64,000 bases of DNA from Pseudomonas sp. UBA6562 (lineage in GTDB: Bacteria > Pseudomonadota > Gammaproteobacteria > Pseudomonadales > Pseudomonadaceae), in contig NZ_DJJS01000004.1 in assembly GCF_002434265.1 (NCBI RefSeq), forward strand, positions 145,618 to 209,617, in the 5' to 3' direction. Below are positions 60,068-64,000 of the stretch, one piece after another (positions within the stretch are counted from its first letter, which is position 1; every line of letters begins with the position of its first letter). The translations under genes were made by a program, and so were the position numbers. Below the pieces are notes generated by a model. It was not told the DNA's origin. It ran no database searches and was given only the letters and a program-made list of their open reading frames with translations.

Positions 60068-61387
60068 ATGCGTCTGCCCCTGACCGTACTGTTCAGCCTG
60101 CTCGTCGCCCCGGCGTTGGCCGCCGAGCCACCGCTTTCTTTATTGGGGCTGTACGACGCCTCACGGCTCAACGATGCCACCTATCAGGTGGCCGGCCACG
60201 ATTACGACGCCTCGCGCCAGGAGCGGGCCATCGGCCGCAGCGCACTGTTGCCGCAGGTGGGCGTCAACGCCCGTTACGGCCATGGCGGGCAGTTCGAACG
60301 GCAATCGCCGGCCCATAGCCAGGACGATCAATATGCTGCCGACAGCGTCGCCCTGACCGTGACCCAGCCCCTCTACGACAAGGGGCGCTGGGCCGCCTAC
60401 GAACAGGCCAAGGCCCGCGGCCGACTGGGCGAGGTGCAGCACGACAACGCCGACCAGGCGCTGTTCGACCGTGTGGTGGGCGCCTATTTCGACCTGGCCC
60501 AGGTGGAAAACGAACTGGCCCTGACCACGCAACAGAAGGCCGCCATCGAAGGCCTGGCCACCCAGTCCCAGCGTTTGTTCGATGCCGGGGAGGGCACGGT
60601 CACCGACCTGGCCGAGGCCCAAGCGCGGCTCGATTCGGTGCGCGCCCAGGAAATCCAGTTGCAGGCCCAGCACCGCTCGGCCCTGCGCCGGCTGGCGGGG
60701 CGCTCCGGGATCGACGTCACGGAAATTTCTGCGATGCAGACGCAGGCTCCGGCGGCAGCGTTGCTCGCCCCTGAGCAGGACCTGGACTACTGGATGGCCA
60801 AGGCCGACGAGGGCGCCGGGGTGCTGGGCGTCAGCCGTGCCTCGATCAGCCTGGCCGAAGCCAACCTGAGCCAGCAGAAGGCCCAGCATTACCCGACCCT
60901 GGCCTTGAGCGGGCGCGTGGCGCGCATCGACCAGAGCGACATCAACGAGCTGTCCCAGCGCCAGTCGACCTATTACGTCGGCGTGGTGCTGGACATTCCG
61001 CTGTATCAGGGCGGCGGCGTCACGGCGTCGTCCGAGAAGGCCCGCGCCGCACTGGAAAGCGCCCGCTCCAGCCTCGATGCCCAGCAACAGCAGTTGAGCG
61101 AAGACGTCGAAGTGGATTACCTGGGCGTGGTCGCCGGCTTCGACAAGATCAAAGCTCTGGCCACCGCCGTGCGCTCCAGCGAAACGGCGTTGACCTCGGC
61201 GCAGAAGGGGTATGGCGCCGGCGTGCGCTCCACGGTGGACATCCTCGATGCCCAACAACGGCTGTTCTCGGCCAAGCGCGACTTGCTCGACACCAAGCTG
61301 GCGATGTTGCAGAGCTACGTGAACCTGCACACCCGCACCGGGCAGATGACCCGGCGCGAGTTGGAGAAGGTGCAGGCGTTGTTCTGA
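60068..61387 (+). CDS. Type I secretion outer-membrane channel (TolC/PrtF family)
   Basis: 439 aa. Signal peptide (cleavage near PALAAE, residue 19). Two repeated helical halves typical of TolC (DLAQVENELALTTQQKAAIEGLA, GEGTVTDLAEAQARLDSVRAQE in the first; GAGVRSTVDILDAQQRLFSAKRDLL in the second). Completes the three-part export channel. Third gene of the operon. Confidence 0.9.
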   Translation: MRLPLTVLFSLLVAPALAAEPPLSLLGLYDASRLNDATYQVAGHDYDASRQERAIGRSALLPQVGVNARYGHGGQFERQSPAHSQDDQYAADSVALTVTQPLYDKGRWAAYEQAKARGRLGEVQHDNADQALFDRVVGAYFDLAQVENELALTTQQKAAIEGLATQSQRLFDAGEGTVTDLAEAQARLDSVRAQEIQLQAQHRSALRRLAGRSGIDVTEISAMQTQAPAAALLAPEQDLDYWMAKADEGAGVLGVSRASISLAEANLSQQKAQHYPTLALSGRVARIDQSDINELSQRQSTYYVGVVLDIPLYQGGGVTASSEKARAALESARSSLDAQQQQLSEDVEVDYLGVVAGFDKIKALATAVRSSETALTSAQKGYGAGVRSTVDILDAQQRLFSAKRDLLDTKLAMLQSYVNLHTRTGQMTRRELEKVQALF

Positions 61388-61452
61388 GGCGCATCCGTGC
61401 AAGCCTGGGCCCGGTGTACAATCGGCGTCTTTGCACGCAGTGGAGCGCCGTC

Positions 61453-61686
61453 GTGGCCCGTAGAGTCTTTTCCCAGTTCGAAGCCGTTTCCGCCATGGTC
61501 CCCGTCGAAGGCGGCGGATACCAGGCGGCCATTGCCGTGAAGCACCTGGTCGGCGGCGGCGCGCCGCGCTTTCACAAGGTGTTAGACGGCCAGCATTTCA
61601 CCAGTGCCGTGGCCGCGGACACCGCTGCCAGCGCTGAGCTGGATCGGCTGCAAGGTGTGACCGAGGACGGCGAACTGTTCTGGTAA
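61453..61686 (+). CDS. Small conserved protein, unknown function
   Basis: 77 aa from a GTG at 61453 with GTGGAG about 9 nt upstream; a TACAAT -10-like box lies near 61421. The sequence (RRVFSQFEAVSAMVPVEGGG then YQAAIAVKHLVGG) is hydrophilic with no signal peptide, motif or membrane helix. Codon use is typical of the genome. It looks like a real small protein, but nothing points to a role. Confidence 0.6.
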   Translation: MARRVFSQFEAVSAMVPVEGGGYQAAIAVKHLVGGGAPRFHKVLDGQHFTSAVAADTAASAELDRLQGVTEDGELFW

Positions 61687-61787
61687 CCGGTCGCTCGGCT
61701 ACGCGTCGACCAGGCACTCGCCCACTTGCAGGGGCAGGCTCAGCGGCCAGGCGTCGGCCGACCCCTGGCAGACCCAGCGCTGAGGCG

Positions 61788-62069
61788 TCAGCCGACCCAC
61801 AGCAGACCGGCCAGGGTCAGCCCAGCCTGAATGGCAAGCACCCAGCGCAGCCATCGCGGCGAGCGCCGGATGAACCAGAAGACCGCGTTCAGCAGCATCG
61901 AGATCAGGTTGCCCAGCCACAGGGCAACACAGGCCATGTACTGGCTGAGGTCGAAAAATGATGTCGGCGTGTTCAGAAACCAGAGCGCGACCACCGAGGC
62001 CACGATCAGGCTGGCCACGGACAGTCCGGCGACGCATTGGGTAACGTTCAGTTCATCGTCGGGCATCAT
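61788..62069 (-). CDS. Small inner-membrane protein, unknown function
   Basis: 93 aa with three hydrophobic helices (about 14-32, 44-66, 74-92) and a cluster of Arg/Trp between the last two (FIRRSPRWLRW), suggesting a membrane protein with a cytoplasmic loop there. AGGAG lies 11 nt before the first ATG. No family recognised. Confidence 0.6.
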   Translation of the reverse strand: MMPDDELNVTQCVAGLSVASLIVASVVALWFLNTPTSFFDLSQYMACVALWLGNLISMLLNAVFWFIRRSPRWLRWVLAIQAGLTLAGLLWVG

Positions 62070-62144
62070 GCTACGGGAGTCTCCTGAGTCGGGGTCGAGT
62101 GGCTACGTCGAGCCGTTGCGCATTCGCTACCGGGCTTGCAGACT

Positions 62145-62747
62145 TCAGGAAGGCCGGCTCATCTTGAACAGGTTGCCCAGTTCGAAGTAGTCCGCAGGGC
62201 CCCCGCCGCGCAGGATCGGCTCGCCCGCCGCCGTGTCGTAGATGCCGTCCTTGAGCAGACGCTCGGCGATGTGCACGGCCACCACTTCGCCCAGGATCAA
62301 CCAGCTTGGCACCAGCGCCTGATCGGCGCGCTTGAGCTGGACGATCTGCGTGACCTTGCATTCGAACGACACGGGGCTCTCGCCCACGCGCGGCGTCTGG
62401 ATGATGCGCGACGGTGCCGGAGTCAGCCCGCTCAATTGGAACTCGTCGACATCGGCCGCCACCGCCGCGCAGCTTTGGTTCATGGCCTCGGCCAGGGGTT
62501 TGGTGGCCAGGTTCCAGACGAATTCGCCGGTCTGCTCGATGTTGTTCAGGCTGTCCTTGCGCCCGACGCTGCAGAAACCCACGATTGGCGGAATGTAGTT
62601 GAAGGCGTTGAAGAAGCTGTACGGCGCCAGGTTCAGGCGACCTTGCGCGTCCTGCGAGGAGATCCAGCCGATGGGCCGTGGCCCGACGATGGCGTTGAAC
62701 GGATCGTGGGGCAGGCCGTGGCCTTTGGCGGGTTCGTAGAAATGCAT
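62145..62747 (-). CDS. Flavin reductase-like (DIM6/NTAB family) protein
   Basis: 200 aa. FMN-binding split-barrel with NAIVGPRPIGWISSQDAQG, NLAPYSFFNAFNYIPPIVGF and a GEFVWNLAT segment. Related proteins reduce flavin with NAD(P)H and can supply FADH2/FMNH2 to two-component monooxygenases, but many in this family have unknown roles. It lies 9-13 kb from the group D monooxygenase genes; a partnership is only speculative. Confidence 0.8.
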   Translation of the reverse strand: MHFYEPAKGHGLPHDPFNAIVGPRPIGWISSQDAQGRLNLAPYSFFNAFNYIPPIVGFCSVGRKDSLNNIEQTGEFVWNLATKPLAEAMNQSCAAVAADVDEFQLSGLTPAPSRIIQTPRVGESPVSFECKVTQIVQLKRADQALVPSWLILGEVVAVHIAERLLKDGIYDTAAGEPILRGGGPADYFELGNLFKMSRPS

Positions 62748-62834
62748 GGGGTGCGGCCTTGTGCGGGGGAGGGATTGCCTAGTGTGCCAAGGCTGGGCGT
62801 GGCTGCAAGTGCTGCTTGAGGAGGCAGGCTGCCT

Positions 62835-63959
62835 CTAAGGCAATGCGACGTGGTACCGCGTGTTGCGCCCTCCGCCTGGCAAGCGCAAAAGGCAGCCCTT
62901 GTCGAGCAAGTCGACCAAATGGCGTGTAGCGGTGGCCTTCGATACTTTGGCTACGGCCTGGTACTGCGCTGCGCTGATCCCGCCTTCGAATCCCTTGGCA
63001 CCTCCGTCGAGCAAACGATTGAGCACTTTGACCTGTTCGGGCAACAGCGCCTCTTCCCGATGTGCCTGCCAGAACCGAGCTTTGGCCAGCACGCGGTCGA
63101 TGCGCGCCAAAGCCTGTTGCAGGCTGCGCAACAGCGTCTCCAGAAACCAGCTCAGCCAGGGGGTGATGTCCAAGCCGTCTTTCTGGCTGCTTTCCAGCAC
63201 TGCGTAGTAACCGGCGCGGTCGTCCAGAATGCTGGCAGCCATGGTGTAGAAGCGAATGGCCTGGCCGTCACCTTGCGCAAGCGCCAGGTCGGTCAGGGCG
63301 CGAGTGAGGCGGCCGTTGCCGTCGTCGAACAGATGCAGGGTCACGAACCAGAAATGGGCGATCCCGGCACGCAGCAGCGGGTCGAGCCCTGGCTCGCCAC
63401 GGCTGCGGGCGAACCAGTCGAGAAACGCGTCCAACGCCTGCTCCAAGCCTTCACGTGGCGGGGCCTGGAAGTGCACGGTAGGCCTGTCCAGGCGTCCGGA
63501 GACTACCTGCATGGGCGCGTGGCCGCGCAGTGCGCCGATGCGCATGGGCTGGCTCAATCCTTGGGCCTCTTCGGCGAACAGCCAGCGGTGCCAGGTGAAC
63601 AGTCGAGCCGTGGTCAGCGGCGCATCGCGCCCTTGGGTGGCATCGAGCATGAGTTGGGCCACGCCTTCGCTGCGAGCCGATACCCTGCCAGGTTCTTCGA
63701 CGCCCAAACGCTTTGCCAGAGAGGAGCGCACGGATTCGACGTTCAACTGCTCGCCTTCGATGGCCGAAGACGTCACGATGTTGCTCAGCAACGTGTCGAG
63801 CACGGCCTGTTTGTCGTCCATGCCATCCACAGCGCTCAGCTTGCCCAATAGTTGGCCTTGTGCTGCTACACATTGGCGTAGCGAAACAGCCAAGTCAGCG
63901 TCGCGCCATTGGAAATCGGGCCATTCAGGCTGCTGCCAAATCCATATTCGTTCGCCCAT
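62835..63959 (-). CDS. Fic-family protein (AMPylase-like) with DUF4172-type N-terminus
   Basis: 374 aa. The N-terminal IWQQPEWPDFQW matches the DUF4172-type lead. An inhibitory-helix motif, SSAIEGE (64-70, E68), precedes the Fic core HLFDDGNGRLTR (209-220). The canonical core is HPFxxGNGR; here the Pro is Leu while the catalytic His and GNGR are kept, so activity is likely retained. A C-terminal winged-helix region (AAQYQAVAKVSKATATRHLVDLLDKG) may bind DNA. Fic proteins transfer AMP to targets and are often self-inhibited by such a helix. Confidence 0.87.
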   Translation of the reverse strand: MGERIWIWQQPEWPDFQWRDADLAVSLRQCVAAQGQLLGKLSAVDGMDDKQAVLDTLLSNIVTSSAIEGEQLNVESVRSSLAKRLGVEEPGRVSARSEGVAQLMLDATQGRDAPLTTARLFTWHRWLFAEEAQGLSQPMRIGALRGHAPMQVVSGRLDRPTVHFQAPPREGLEQALDAFLDWFARSRGEPGLDPLLRAGIAHFWFVTLHLFDDGNGRLTRALTDLALAQGDGQAIRFYTMAASILDDRAGYYAVLESSQKDGLDITPWLSWFLETLLRSLQQALARIDRVLAKARFWQAHREEALLPEQVKVLNRLLDGGAKGFEGGISAAQYQAVAKVSKATATRHLVDLLDKGCLLRLPGGGRNTRYHVALP

Positions 63960-64000
63960 GCATCATGCTCCTCAAGGGTATGAGCCGAATAAAGGTATTA

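Overview
The window reads as chromosomal DNA of a fluorescent Pseudomonas, most like the P. putida / P. entomophila group. The grounds are the Entner-Doudoroff gene order (gap, edd, glk, gltR, gltS, gts transporter, oprB, hexR, zwf, pgl, eda), strong GC-rich codon bias, HexR-type operators, a typical P. putida REP hairpin, and core genes (leuA, xseA, guaB, guaA, selD, selU) that read as Pseudomonas proteins. Species assignment is inference.

Layout. 1-48 is the start of an iron-starvation ECF sigma factor gene, cut by the window edge, behind a Fur box. 202-17177 is one glucose module: periplasmic glucose capture (OprB porin, GtsABCD ABC transporter), phosphorylation (Glk), conversion to 6-phosphogluconate (Zwf, Pgl), Entner-Doudoroff cleavage (Edd, Eda) and GAPDH. 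It is controlled by the repressor HexR and the GltR/GltS two-component pair; candidate operators are visible in front of gap/edd, zwf and gtsA. 17236-26289 is an island of lower GC inserted between eda and leuA: a giant RHS/YD-repeat protein with a C-terminal toxin-like tip and two exported halovibrin-like proteins. All three carry the same 16-bp palindromic motif in the same orientation 55-93 bp before their starts, which is the strongest sign of an undescribed co-regulated system here. 26462-34808 is housekeeping: leuA with a leucine-rich leader peptide, an M23 peptidase, xseA, a zinc-ribbon protein, guaB and guaA.

34953-37824 holds a vapBC toxin-antitoxin locus whose toxin is broken, a soluble FIST-domain chemoreceptor, and a second decayed vapB copy beyond it. 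37865-43359 is a selenium module: a PhnCDE-like ABC transporter divergent from selD-selU. Then come an ABC exporter, an autotransporter, a poorly explained 650-bp stretch and a YkgB-like membrane protein.

49095-55550 is a five-gene operon (MFS exporter, DUF6875-like protein, tryptophanase/tyrosine phenol-lyase-like enzyme, two group-D flavin monooxygenase-type proteins), divergent from a LysR regulator. It looks like a small aromatic amino-acid tailoring or breakdown pathway that I cannot match to a named one. 56913-61387 is a complete type I secretion system (ABC, HlyD, TolC types) with no visible cargo gene. The right end has small conserved proteins, a flavin-reductase-like protein and a Fic-family protein. 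I see no tRNA, rRNA, CRISPR array or intact insertion sequence.
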